64,000 nt of DNA. Origin: Lentisphaeria bacterium. Lineage in GTDB: Bacteria > Verrucomicrobiota > Lentisphaeria > Victivallales > Victivallaceae. A program made the translations under genes and the position numbers. The stretch is taken from assembly GCA_017508385.1 (NCBI GenBank), contig JAFVZB010000068.1, forward strand, positions 142,433 to 206,432, read 5' to 3'. A model generated the notes under the pieces. It ran no database searches. It saw only the letters and a list, made by a program, of their open reading frames with translations, and was not told the DNA's origin. The number at the start of each line of letters is the position of its first letter. The stretch's first letter is position 1. Positions 1 to 6,812 of the stretch are shown one piece after another.

Positions 1-585
1 GAACTCCGACTGGTCACGCTTGACATCGAATATAATACTCCCGAAGAGGGAAAGAAAACTATTATGGATGCCAAAACCGGTGTAGTATATGACATTGTCG
101 CCATGACCGATGAAGATAAAGAAAACCTTTTTGCGCAGCCGCTTCAAAATGAAAGTGATGATTCAGTCAGGCGCAGACGTGGCATTCCGGAATGGCAAGG
201 CAACCCGATGAGTGCCATCTGTATGGAAAAGGCTGATGCACCGGAAGTATGCGCAGTCTGCAAAGAGTGCCATAGCGTGCTGCATATCGATCGGGAAAAG
301 CCAATATGTGGAAATTGCCGTGAACGCAAAAACAAACCAAACCTCGAGGCCATCGAGAGACTGAAAAACTATTGGAACAGCCGCGGCAGCACAGCGCCTA
401 AATTCAGAGCTGCATTCGGTCACGGATGCAGTTCCCCAAAAAGAGACACCACTTGCTTCCGCTTCATGCTGCCATCCGGCAGCTGGGGAAATCCGGTGTA
501 CCTTGCCGGAGATTATACATATACAGGCAGTCAAGCTGAGTCATATTACCGGGAACTCAAAAAGGAAGGATGGGCAGAGGGATGA
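1..585 (+). CDS. Phage zinc-finger protein, 5' partial
   Basis: The frame is open from the first base of the window, so the start lies upstream; 194 residues are visible. The Met at 64 is internal and has no clear ribosome binding site. The middle of the protein has a four-cysteine zinc-ribbon arrangement (CAVCKEC, then PICGNCRERK), followed by a Gly/Cys-containing segment. No family is recognised. A zinc-binding phage protein of the replication or regulatory set is plausible from its place in the early operon. Its stop overlaps the next gene's start in an ATGA junction, so the two are probably translationally coupled. Confidence 0.7.
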   Translation, partial: ELRLVTLDIEYNTPEEGKKTIMDAKTGVVYDIVAMTDEDKENLFAQPLQNESDDSVRRRRGIPEWQGNPMSAICMEKADAPEVCAVCKECHSVLHIDREKPICGNCRERKNKPNLEAIERLKNYWNSRGSTAPKFRAAFGHGCSSPKRDTTCFRFMLPSGSWGNPVYLAGDYTYTGSQAESYYRELKKEGWAEG

Positions 586-842
586 CAACACCAGAACTTA
601 CGGAAATTTTTTCAGGCGTGGCAGCTGCACTTGAAGAGCGCATAATGCGAAACTTCACGGTAATGCCGACCTTGACGCTCGAGCAGGCAGCCAAAGAGAT
701 CGGAGTGAGTACTGAAACCATGCGGAAGCTTTGTAAGGATAAACGCATTCCGCACATCAAAATGGACCGTGAATACCGGATTAGACCGGCAGATATAAAC
801 AATTTCCTTGAGAGCAGATACGAGAAAGGAGCATCCAAATGA
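582..842 (+). CDS. Helix-turn-helix DNA-binding protein (excisionase/MerR-like)
   Basis: An 86-residue protein. Residues about 33-82 read as a winged helix-turn-helix of the HTH_17/excisionase type: LTLEQAAKEIGVSTETMRKL, then a charged turn, IPHIKMDREYRI and a C-terminal helix. Such proteins bind DNA as small regulators or recombination directionality factors. ATG 582 is preferred over ATG 570 because it overlaps the upstream stop (ATGA) and has a purine-rich site about 12 bases before it. Its stop in turn overlaps the start of the next small gene. Whether it acts as an excisionase for the recombinase at 5.3 kb or as a regulator cannot be told from sequence. Confidence 0.75.
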   Translation: MTTPELTEIFSGVAAALEERIMRNFTVMPTLTLEQAAKEIGVSTETMRKLCKDKRIPHIKMDREYRIRPADINNFLESRYEKGASK

Positions 843-988
843 ACATCTACGGAGCAAATTACCACAGAAAACAGCGAGACAAATCCGCCCAGACCGCAGC
901 CTTGATACTGGTCGGTATTATCGCTCTTAGTATGCTGTTCTCACTGTTCGGCTTCATTTTTGGAATAATCGCAATGTGCTGCAGGTAA
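839..988 (+). CDS. Small membrane protein (49 aa)
   Basis: A 49-residue frame that starts in an ATGA overlap with the preceding HTH gene and ends four bases before the next start. The N-terminal 18 residues are charged (MNIYGANYHRKQRDKSAQ). The rest is one hydrophobic segment (TAALILVGIIALSMLFSLFG) ending in CCR. This is a typical single-pass phage inner-membrane peptide. The family is not recognised. The support is its exact fit into the overlapping gene chain and its clear topology. Confidence 0.6.
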   Translation: MNIYGANYHRKQRDKSAQTAALILVGIIALSMLFSLFGFIFGIIAMCCR

Positions 989-992
989 GGAA

Positions 993-1175
993 ATGAGTGA
1001 ATTCTGCCGCAAATGCCTTGCGGGAAACGAACCTGAGGTAAAAATAAATCAGCTTGCGCCCCCTCCTGAAGGATGCTGCATCATCTGTTGGGTGCGTTAC
1101 GGCAAATTCGTTCCGGCTTGCAAGACTCTTGGCGAATTATCAGTCAACAATAAGGGCACAAAAAATGAGCAATGA
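993..1175 (+). CDS. Small cysteine-rich protein (60 aa)
   Basis: A 60-residue protein preceded by a purine-rich AAGG site five to eight bases upstream. It has cysteines in CRKC and GCCIIC plus a later PAC, an arrangement able to bind one zinc ion. The family is not recognised. The next gene starts inside its last codons (1165). It is one link in the chain of short overlapping early genes. Confidence 0.5.
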   Translation: MSEFCRKCLAGNEPEVKINQLAPPPEGCCIICWVRYGKFVPACKTLGELSVNNKGTKNEQ

Positions 1176-1749
1176 GAATTCAAGAATAACGTTCTTTCTC
1201 TCATTTGTGCGTGCGATCGACTCCGGTTGCCGCACCGATGCAGAGAAAGGCAAATTGTACTCAGCAATAACACACTACGCATTCTACGATGAAACGCCGG
1301 AGCATCTTCCGGAGCATCTTTCCGCTCTTTTTGAGCTGATAAAGCCTGTTTTTGATGCGGCACAAGCGCGAAAAAGGAAACGAACAAAAACCGAACAATG
1401 TTCGCACAATGTCAGCGCAGAAGCGGAACAAAATCAAAACAATGTTTGTACTTCCTCTCTAAATGATATCCATACTCCATTATCTATTAATCCCAATACA
1501 TCTGTATCGGTATATCCCGGTACAGTTGGCGAGATATTGGCAGAGGCGGAAAAAGCAGGCTGTGTAATGTCGGAAGAAGAGGCAGAGAAATACTTCGTCT
1601 GCCGGATGTCCACCGACTGGATCGATGCAAGCGGCCGCAAAATCCCGCGCAGCCGCATAGGCTACGATCTCAAACGATGGATGCTGAACAAACAGTCCAG
1701 TTCCGGAACCACAAAACAGAGAGAGGTGAAATATGTCCCGGAGTTCTGA
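1165..1749 (+). CDS. DUF6291-type phage replication-associated protein
   Basis: A 194-residue protein. The N-terminal 70 residues (NSRITFFLSFVRAIDSG, then a GKLYSAITHYAFYDE helix and FELIKPVFDAA) match the pattern known from DUF6291 proteins, which sit before helicase-loader genes in phages and integrative elements. The middle is polar and low in complexity; the C-terminal part is a second charged helical region. A longer reading from 1054 exists, but ATG 1165 (MSNENSRITFF) begins exactly at the conserved domain and avoids overlap with the previous gene. The next gene is a DnaC-like loader, so a role in recruiting the host replisome is likely, though the molecular function is not established. 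Confidence 0.7.
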   Translation: MSNENSRITFFLSFVRAIDSGCRTDAEKGKLYSAITHYAFYDETPEHLPEHLSALFELIKPVFDAAQARKRKRTKTEQCSHNVSAEAEQNQNNVCTSSLNDIHTPLSINPNTSVSVYPGTVGEILAEAEKAGCVMSEEEAEKYFVCRMSTDWIDASGRKIPRSRIGYDLKRWMLNKQSSSGTTKQREVKYVPEF

Positions 1750-2461
1750 AAACGTGACAAAAACTTTTCTTCTTGTTTGTCCTGATTGCAAAAAGACCTA
1801 CCCCTTAACTGTGACTTGTGAACCAGACTTTATGTGTTTGAATGATGGTGACAGGATACTTTGTACTCCATGCGGTACTGCGAGACGTGCAGCCGAGCAG
1901 CTCAGACACGCAGCCAACCAAATGCTGCAGAGAATCAATGCTGCAGGAATACCGCCCGAATTCCGCAACTATGACCCGGAAAGGGGAAATCCTGCGATGC
2001 TTGAGTGGATTGCTTCAAACAGTGAAAAAAACATTCTGCTTATGTCAGAAGTCAATACGGGCAAAACAAGAGCACTTTGCAAAGTTCTTCTCGATGCCGT
2101 CAAAAGCGGAATACATTGCCGCTATGCCGACTTTGTGGATTTGTCGTCCGAGTATTCCGGAGCCAAAAAAGAAAGCACCACGGCAGCGCAAAGAGTACTG
2201 AAACGGATTTTGCGCAATTATGATATTCTGTTTGTCGATGACATTGATAAACAGAAGTTGACCGAGACCACTGGAGAGCTGCTGTACAAAATTTTCAATG
2301 CCGTCTATTCAGGAACCGCCCGCTGCCGGATCTGGGCGACAATGAACCACAGCGGCGTGGAATTCATGAAACGTTTCGAGAATGCCGACCAGGGAGCAGC
2401 AGTTCTGAGCAGAATTGAGCGCATGATGACTGATGCTCGTTTTGCCGTAAAACATTTTTGA
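1733..2461 (+). CDS. DnaC-like helicase loader ATPase with zinc ribbon
   Basis: A 242-residue AAA+ protein of the DnaC/IstB type, expected to load the replicative helicase at the phage origin. The N-terminus has a four-cysteine zinc ribbon (CPDCKK, then CTPCGTARR), followed by the DnaC-type phrase about PPEFRNYDP. The P-loop at about residues 103-111 reads SEVNTGKT, so the first glycine of the usual GxxxxGKT is serine. Walker B is ILFVDDIDK, sensor 1 lies in WATMNHSG, and an arginine-finger-like LSRIERM is near the end. It overlaps the DUF6291-type gene by 17 bases. The family assignment is good; full ATPase activity is uncertain because of the altered P-loop. Confidence 0.8.
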   Translation: MSRSSENVTKTFLLVCPDCKKTYPLTVTCEPDFMCLNDGDRILCTPCGTARRAAEQLRHAANQMLQRINAAGIPPEFRNYDPERGNPAMLEWIASNSEKNILLMSEVNTGKTRALCKVLLDAVKSGIHCRYADFVDLSSEYSGAKKESTTAAQRVLKRILRNYDILFVDDIDKQKLTETTGELLYKIFNAVYSGTARCRIWATMNHSGVEFMKRFENADQGAAVLSRIERMMTDARFAVKHF

Positions 2462-2468
2462 GGTAAAA

Positions 2469-2627
2469 ATGACAGACCAAGCTAAAATAAAAGCCATGCA
2501 GGAAATGCTTGAGGCGGTGATTACAATTAACGAAGTTATTACCGGCATTCATAATTTACCGATACTTGAAAAACTCAACAGAGAAATAAAAAGCGAACTA
2601 TCGATAATCCAATCCGACAAGGAGTAA
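2469..2627 (+). CDS. Small helical phage protein (52 aa)
   Basis: A 52-residue frame (MTDQAKIKAMQEMLEAVITI at the start) with an AGGT-type site upstream and only seven bases after the helicase-loader stop. It is predicted to be almost wholly alpha-helical and acidic, with no membrane segment or motif. The family is not recognised. The next gene begins two bases after its stop, which fits the packed early operon. Confidence 0.5.
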   Translation: MTDQAKIKAMQEMLEAVITINEVITGIHNLPILEKLNREIKSELSIIQSDKE

Positions 2628-2629
2628 AA

Positions 2630-2938
2630 ATGGAAGAAAAATTATTTTTGATGATGGCAGCCGTGCGGATCCAAAAAGTCTGGTACAGATTAACGCTCAC
2701 CGCCAGCTGCAAGAGAGAGCTCTGTAAAAGAACGGTTGAAAAACTCAGCCGGATACTATCGAGAACAAAACAGCCGGCAAGAGAGCTGCACTTGAATTGG
2801 GGAGCAATAATCAACAACGGCGAAAGGATCGGCAGCTATTTCATCCGGAATATCGAAAGTAAAAACACCGAAAAAGCAGAACGCTTTGAACCTGTACTTC
2901 CGGCTGACCGCGCACAGAAGGAGTTGAAAGATGAGTGA
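2630..2938 (+). CDS. Hypothetical phage protein (102 aa)
   Basis: A 102-residue basic protein starting just after a strong AAGGAG site. It is largely helical, rich in Arg and Lys (RELCKRTVEKLSRILSRTKQ) with a C-terminal acidic tail. It has no recognised domain. The last eight bases overlap the start of the next gene. It could bind nucleic acid given its charge, but nothing in the sequence shows this. Confidence 0.5.
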   Translation: MEEKLFLMMAAVRIQKVWYRLTLTASCKRELCKRTVEKLSRILSRTKQPARELHLNWGAIINNGERIGSYFIRNIESKNTEKAERFEPVLPADRAQKELKDE

Positions 2939-3170
2939 TAACAAACAAAAACTGGAATTTGATGATATGATCGCAAATAACATGGTTGCTGTACTGATTT
3001 CAGAGACAAGTAGACTTTGTGGTAAAATATCTGCTATTCACGACAGTATAAACTTCGATAAACTTACAGAACACAAAAGAAATGAAATACTGAACATAGA
3101 ACACCACTTAGCCTCTGCATTGATGCATTTGCAAGAATACTTCATGATTAGAAAGGAACAGAGCAAATGA
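2931..3170 (+). CDS. Hypothetical phage protein (79 aa)
   Basis: A 79-residue acidic helical protein preceded by AAGGAG. It contains repeated amphipathic helices (FDDMIANNMVAVLISETSRL) and no motif that is recognised. It overlaps both neighbours by a few bases, so it is probably translated by coupling. Base composition is more AT-rich than in the late genes, as in the neighbouring early genes. Confidence 0.5.
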   Translation: MSDNKQKLEFDDMIANNMVAVLISETSRLCGKISAIHDSINFDKLTEHKRNEILNIEHHLASALMHLQEYFMIRKEQSK

Positions 3171-3424
3171 TTATAATTACTTTCCGAGATATAGTTGGCT
3201 TAATCCTGCTTGGACTCATAGTAACGCCCTTTGTATTGCTGCTTCTATGGCTGGGCATCAAAGATGTTTTTGCTGTGATCAGACTGAAAAAGCGGGGGTT
3301 CAGCAGAGTTGACAGAAGTTGTGAATATATGTTGCACTGTGGAGCTTACGATACCGGATTTTGCACTCGGATTAATGGAAACGAATGTAAATTTCACCCG
3401 AAATATAAGGAGCAGACCAAATGA
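3167..3424 (+). CDS. Small membrane protein with cysteine-rich tail (85 aa)
   Basis: An 85-residue protein. A single long hydrophobic segment (about residues 8-32, IVGLILLGLIVTPFVLLLLW) is followed by a basic turn and a tail with four cysteines (CEYMLHCG, FCTRI, ECKFH). The topology suggests an inner-membrane anchor with a small metal-binding or disulfide-linked domain. The family is not recognised. It starts in an ATGA overlap with the upstream gene and ends in one with the downstream gene. Confidence 0.5.
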   Translation: MIIITFRDIVGLILLGLIVTPFVLLLLWLGIKDVFAVIRLKKRGFSRVDRSCEYMLHCGAYDTGFCTRINGNECKFHPKYKEQTK

Positions 3425-3726
3425 GTATCTGTTACGATTGCACCAAAAAAAGAACTTGCAGAAACAAGCCTATATGGCACACTGGATGCAGAAAATATGA
3501 GGGTAAAAAATACTGGCGTGTGACATTGGACAAGTGGCAAGATTTTTATGCCATAGCAGAAACCGCTTCAAAAGCAAAAGGGGCTATGTGGGCGGCAATC
3601 CAAAAGGAAGAGGAATATGAATACTACAAAACATCGTTTTATGATTTTGTCCATAGCGGATTGTACGTTATGCAGGTTGACCGTTTTACATACGATTGCC
3701 ATAAAGAAAATGGGTGGTGTGTATGA
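3421..3726 (+). CDS. Hypothetical cysteine-containing phage protein (101 aa)
   Basis: A 101-residue protein. The first 25 residues carry cysteines in CYDCTKKRTC and GCRKY, the later part is aromatic and helical (KWQDFYAIAETASKAKGAMW), and the C-terminus has a further YDCHKENGWC. A zinc-knuckle-like start is possible. No family is recognised. It sits between the membrane protein and the ASCH gene, sharing ATGA overlaps with both. Confidence 0.5.
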   Translation: MSICYDCTKKRTCRNKPIWHTGCRKYEGKKYWRVTLDKWQDFYAIAETASKAKGAMWAAIQKEEEYEYYKTSFYDFVHSGLYVMQVDRFTYDCHKENGWCV

Positions 3727-4100
3727 AAACAGCAATTATCAGCATCAAGCCGGAGTTTGTTGACAAGATTTTCAACAGAGAAAAGTGGTGGGAACTGCGG
3801 AAACAAAAAATAAACGCAGATCACTTTATTGTTTACGCTACTGCTCCGGTAAAAATGGTTGTAGGACATTTCTTTTGCGATGAGGTAATCAAAGACACTC
3901 CAAACAGTCTTTGGTTTTGGTTGCGTGGATTTTGTATCAAGCACCGTGATTTTGATGCTTATTTCAAGGGCAAGGATTTTGGTTATGCTCACAAGATTGT
4001 CCGTCCGCAGTTGTTTCCGAAGCCGTTACCAATTACGCATTACGGCTTAAAAAGACCGCCGCAGAGTTTTTGTTATTTGAAAGAGGATATTGAAAGATGA
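3723..4100 (+). CDS. ASCH-domain protein
   Basis: A 125-residue protein. The opening (KTAIISIKPEFVDKIFNREK, then WWELRKQ) is the characteristic ASCH signature: a SIKP strand, a helix with an acidic-basic pattern and an E-x-R strand. The ASCH fold resembles PUA and YTH domains and is expected to bind RNA or modified nucleotides; some members hydrolyse N4-acetylcytidine. ATG 3723 is chosen because it overlaps the previous stop and begins at the domain; ATG 3714 would add only three residues. In phages such genes often lie among accessory early genes with unknown targets. Confidence 0.7.
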   Translation: MKTAIISIKPEFVDKIFNREKWWELRKQKINADHFIVYATAPVKMVVGHFFCDEVIKDTPNSLWFWLRGFCIKHRDFDAYFKGKDFGYAHKIVRPQLFPKPLPITHYGLKRPPQSFCYLKEDIER

Positions 4101-4363
4101 CTACTGATGAACTGAATAAACAATATGATAATTTGCTCCGCAAAGAGGGATATATTAAGGGAATGTTTGCCATTGCAAATATGATTGAAAAATTTCTTCC
4201 CAAACTGCAAAAATTGAACGGAAAACAATGTTGCACAGTTCTGTTGGAATCCATCCGTGAACAGGCAAAAGAACGCAAAAAAGAGTGCGAAAAAGAAAGA
4301 AGTGAAATACAGAATATCGCAACTCAAGAACTGATCTCTGAATGGGAGGATAAGGAAGAATGA
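4097..4363 (+). CDS. Hypothetical helical phage protein (88 aa)
   Basis: An 88-residue highly charged protein with an amphipathic N-terminal helix and a long C-terminal helix (REQAKERKKECEKERSEI) that is likely to form a coiled coil. The family is not recognised. It starts in an ATGA overlap after the ASCH gene and its end overlaps the next start by four bases. Confidence 0.5.
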   Translation: MTTDELNKQYDNLLRKEGYIKGMFAIANMIEKFLPKLQKLNGKQCCTVLLESIREQAKERKKECEKERSEIQNIATQELISEWEDKEE

Positions 4364-4614
4364 ATAAACCTGTTTGCCTTTTCTGCGGCAGTGATAAACT
4401 GAAATTTTCCACCCGGATTTCAGGAGGGTACATACGGCATTACATCGGACAGTTTCATTGTTTGAAGTGCGGAGCACGTTCACCGATTGTCAACAGTCGC
4501 AAGATGGACTTTCGAGCACACCTTACGCAAGCGGAAGAAATGGAACTGCAAAAACAAGCCTTGCAAGCGTTTCAGCCACGCAAGGAAGATAAACAAGAGG
4601 ATGATTTGATATGA
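4360..4614 (+). CDS. Lar-like zinc-ribbon protein
   Basis: An 84-residue protein. It opens with CLFCGSDKL, a strand region and then FHCLKCGARS, the C-x2-C...C-x2-C ribbon found in the Lar (restriction alleviation) family and in similar small phage proteins. Lar proteins modulate host type I restriction-modification, which would suit an early phage gene. The ribbon itself is widespread, so the anti-restriction role is only a suggestion. The C-terminal half is a charged helix without known motifs. Confidence 0.55.
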   Translation: MNKPVCLFCGSDKLKFSTRISGGYIRHYIGQFHCLKCGARSPIVNSRKMDFRAHLTQAEEMELQKQALQAFQPRKEDKQEDDLI

Positions 4615-5033
4615 GCAACATACATAAAGACGATATTGTCGAGTTCTTTCACGAAAACGGTGAAAGAGGATATGGTTATGTAATTCAAGTTCATCAAACA
4701 GATGCTATTGATGCCCTTGTTGTTGCGGTGTTAGACGCATACGGAAAAATCCTAATGATACCCCGTCACCGGGTAAAAGAAACTTGGCGTAATCTCAGAG
4801 GTTATGTGACAGACTGTCAAATTCTGCAAGCGGAGGTGGAGCGGCTGAAAGAAGAGCGTGAAAACGCCTTTATGATTTGTCGGCAACTTGATTGGCTTTA
4901 TAGTGAGGAAAACGAAAATGCAAGAATGTGGGAGTTGAAAATAGGTGGTCTTTCGCCGTCAGAATGGATGTGTGATATTGTTAGAAAAGCAAGAGAAATT
5001 ATCGGTAACATTCACGAGGAGCAGACCAAATGA
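4611..5033 (+). CDS. Hypothetical phage protein (140 aa)
   Basis: A 140-residue protein. Residues 1-60 form a predicted beta-rich domain (DDIVEFFHENGERGYGYVIQ), resembling a small SH3-like barrel. A coiled-coil-like helix follows (LQAEVERLKEERENAF), then a short helical C-terminus. No function can be assigned. It has AGAGGATG upstream and overlaps both neighbours. Confidence 0.5.
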   Translation: MSNIHKDDIVEFFHENGERGYGYVIQVHQTDAIDALVVAVLDAYGKILMIPRHRVKETWRNLRGYVTDCQILQAEVERLKEERENAFMICRQLDWLYSEENENARMWELKIGGLSPSEWMCDIVRKAREIIGNIHEEQTK

Positions 5034-5116
5034 GCAGCGGAGATATTATTTCATTAGTGATTATTATTCCAGCCGTGTTTTTACTGTTTGTGTTTTTGGG
5101 AGATGGAGAATGCTGA
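5030..5116 (+). CDS. Tiny membrane peptide (28 aa)
   Basis: A 28-residue frame starting in an ATGA overlap with the previous stop and preceded by GAGGAG. After MSSGD it is one hydrophobic segment (IISLVIIIPAVFLLFVFLG) ending in DGEC. Its size and topology match single-pass phage peptides. The support is positional: it exactly bridges the gap to the next start at 5110. Confidence 0.45.
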   Translation: MSSGDIISLVIIIPAVFLLFVFLGDGEC

Positions 5117-5340
5117 TCCACATCTGCATCGACATTCCCGGCACCGGATTATGCGCAATAATAGACCGCCACAACTGTACTGCCGAGCTGTTCTGCGGAA
5201 TGTACTGGGCAGTCAAAAAAATGTGGAAATACGAAACTGGAATATCTGTTGAGCCGATATTTGCCGGTGGCTTTGTTTACATCGACGACAACGGCAGTTG
5301 CCGCCGCAGAATAGGGAGCTATCGCTTATGCCAGGGATGA
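5110..5340 (+). CDS. Hypothetical phage protein (76 aa)
   Basis: A 76-residue protein. ATG 5110 is chosen because GGGAGATGGAGA lies just upstream and the start overlaps the 28-residue peptide gene; a longer upstream reading would overlap an established gene. The sequence is beta-rich with five cysteines (HICID, GLCA, HNCTAELFC, GSCRRR). No family is recognised. Its stop overlaps possible starts of the recombinase gene. Confidence 0.5.
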   Translation: MLIHICIDIPGTGLCAIIDRHNCTAELFCGMYWAVKKMWKYETGISVEPIFAGGFVYIDDNGSCRRRIGSYRLCQG

Positions 5341-5957
5341 GATCACTTCCATTGCCGGAAGTCCTGCAGTTGCTCGATGAACTTCCTGCCAAATATGCCT
5401 GCCTGGCTGCAATAGGCGTAACGACAGGCTGCAGGATTACCGAATTGCTTTTGTTGCAGCGGCATGATTTATTGGAGCGTGATGGAACATTAAAAAGGGA
5501 AATCGCCTTTGTAAAACTGAAATCGAAAAAACTGATCCACCGCAAAATGATGATTCCCGAGGATTACCATCCGTACATTCTGCGCCATCTGCAGGAAGAG
5601 GAGCAGCGTGGCTACGATATGCCGCACAACTATGTTTTCCGCGGCAAACTTGGCAAGCCGCTGTCACGGATAACAGCATATAACAGATTTCGCCGGCTGC
5701 TTGGCAGTGGATACGGAACACACTGGATGCGAAAAACTTTTGCTCAGTCACTTTTCGGATTCTTCCTTCAGGAAAACCCGAGAGACCCGATGCGCGCCTT
5801 GGATCTGACCCGGCGTGCTCTCGGGCATGAGCGACTGGATACGACAGTGAAGTATCTTGGAATACGCGAAGAAGCAATAGCAACGGCACAAAACAGTGTT
5901 TTTAACATAAGGAAAATCAAAAGTGAACAAAGAACCCCTGCGCGTAAACGTTTATAA
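5328..5957 (+). CDS. Tyrosine recombinase, catalytic domain only
   Basis: A protein of about 209 residues that is entirely the C-terminal catalytic domain of the lambda-integrase/Xer family. Numbered from ATG 5328, the catalytic set is present: Arg36 in TGCRITELL, a beta-hairpin lysine around 66-68, His132 and Arg135 in HWMRKT, His167 in LGHERLDTT and the nucleophile Tyr176 in VKYLG. The arm-binding and SAM-like core-binding domains that fill the first 100-170 residues of typical integrases are missing, and the upstream frame does not supply them. It could be the phage integrase in minimal form, or a recombinase acting on phage DNA. ATG 5337, in an ATGA overlap, is an alternative start. It lies 27 kb from the right attachment site. 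Confidence 0.8.
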   Translation: MPGMRSLPLPEVLQLLDELPAKYACLAAIGVTTGCRITELLLLQRHDLLERDGTLKREIAFVKLKSKKLIHRKMMIPEDYHPYILRHLQEEEQRGYDMPHNYVFRGKLGKPLSRITAYNRFRRLLGSGYGTHWMRKTFAQSLFGFFLQENPRDPMRALDLTRRALGHERLDTTVKYLGIREEAIATAQNSVFNIRKIKSEQRTPARKRL

Positions 5958-6153
5958 GCTCATCGGCGATAAATGTCGTCTGTCTGAAAAAACTGTCAGG
6001 ACTGCATTCTCGCGTAAACCGGTAACTTGGCAAACAGCGAGATTGCTTGCAAGAGCTCTTGATATCGACACGGTCGATTGCTTCGTAATAAAAACCGACC
6101 ATCGTGGCAGAAGGAAAAAAAAGTCCGCTGCGCCAGCGGACGGAGAAAAATAA
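5923..6153 (+). CDS. Small helix-turn-helix protein, GTG start
   Basis: A 76-residue protein translated from GTG 5923, with AAGGA 11 bases upstream, overlapping the recombinase 3' end. The sequence YKLIGDKCRLSEKTVRTAFS, then TWQTARLLARALDID, reads as a helix-turn-helix of the Cro/XRE type, followed by a basic tail (RGRRKKK). It is a candidate repressor or Cro-like regulator and is the last gene of the early operon. Its last codons contain the stem of a terminator for the opposing late operon, so the two transcription units meet here. Confidence 0.6.
   Translation: MNKEPLRVNVYKLIGDKCRLSEKTVRTAFSRKPVTWQTARLLARALDIDTVDCFVIKTDHRGRRKKKSAAPADGEK
6123..6141 (-). terminator. Intrinsic terminator of the late operon
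   Basis: A perfect 8-bp stem (GTCCGCTG/CAGCGGAC) with a 3-base loop. Read on the minus strand it is followed at once by a run of eight T. It lies within the 3' end of the opposing HTH gene and would stop transcription coming from the late genes. Confidence 0.75.
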
Positions 6154-6161
6154 ATTGTTTG

Positions 6162-6200
6162 TCCCGCAGCGACTCCCAAAACACCGGAGTTGCTGCGGGA
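6162..6200 (-). terminator. Long hairpin just after the last late gene
   Basis: A stem of 15 pairs with one G-T pair (TCCCGCAGCGACTCC against GGAGTTGCTGCGGGA) and a 9-base loop, four bases beyond the stop of the last late gene. On the minus strand it is followed by an AT-rich stretch ending in five T. It probably acts with the second hairpin at 6123-6141 as a tandem terminator, or protects the mRNA 3' end. Confidence 0.65.
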
Positions 6201-6204
6201 ACTC

Positions 6205-6579
6205 TTACTGCTTCTTGACACCGGCAGCCGAGACATCCAGTTTGCCGGCAAAGAATTTTTCAACGATGTCAGCTCCACCTTTGAAATTTGCATTGTCTCT
6301 TGCGTTGACGAGCGCAGTTTTTCCATGTGCGATTTTGGTCACAACACCGGGAGTACAGTTCTCTCCTGCTGTTGCCGAAGCCTCAAAACCGATGTAAGTA
6401 CCATCAATGAGTATGAGCTGACTCTTCTCATTGGTGCCATCCATTACCCGGCTGAAATTTGTTACTTCTTCGATTTTTGTGACCTTGCCGCTGCCGTCAT
6501 AATGCGTCACGGTAGAGGTGCATCCGGAACAGGTAATGATCACTGCTCCCATTACAATAATTGCGATGATTTCTTTCAT
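6205..6579 (-). CDS. Phage lipoprotein
   Basis: A 124-residue protein with an N-terminal signal (MKEIIAIIVMGAVIITCSGC); the SGC at residues 18-20 is a likely lipidation site, though its -3 residue is unusual. The mature part is polar with no recognised domain (TSTVTHYDGSGKVTKIEE). ATG 6579 is chosen over an upstream Met because AAAGGATT precedes it and it overlaps the stop of the upstream gene. Its position in the last genes of the late operon, after a small membrane protein, suggests a host-exit role such as an outer-membrane spanin subunit, or superinfection exclusion. This is inference. Confidence 0.6.
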   Translation of the reverse strand: MKEIIAIIVMGAVIITCSGCTSTVTHYDGSGKVTKIEEVTNFSRVMDGTNEKSQLILIDGTYIGFEASATAGENCTPGVVTKIAHGKTALVNARDNANFKGGADIVEKFFAGKLDVSAAGVKKQ

Positions 6580-6812
6580 TTTGTCAAATCCTTTCTGTTT
6601 ATCTGATTGCACGGACACTGTGCCCGCAGCCTTTCACATTCGTCTTTTGATATGCGCTTTTTCAACTCTTTTTTCAACATTTTGAAATCACGTTTGTGTT
6701 CGGTTATCACTTCACGCTGCCCTTTTTCAATACGGTGGACTATCCACTTTGCTATACCTCCAAAACCGAGCAGCAGGGTGACGATTTTTGTTACTGCCTC
6801 AAGGTGTTCCAT
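6576..6812 (-). CDS. Small membrane/coiled-coil protein, possible holin or spanin
   Basis: A 78-residue protein with one hydrophobic N-terminal segment (TKIVTLLLGFGGIAKWIV) and a long charged helix (MLKKELKKRISKDECERL). The topology fits a class III-like holin or an inner-membrane spanin. It overlaps the downstream lipoprotein start by four bases. Together the two resemble an i-spanin/o-spanin pair, but no sequence family is recognised, so the lysis role is tentative. Confidence 0.5.
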   Translation of the reverse strand: MEHLEAVTKIVTLLLGFGGIAKWIVHRIEKGQREVITEHKRDFKMLKKELKKRISKDECERLRAQCPCNQINRKDLTK

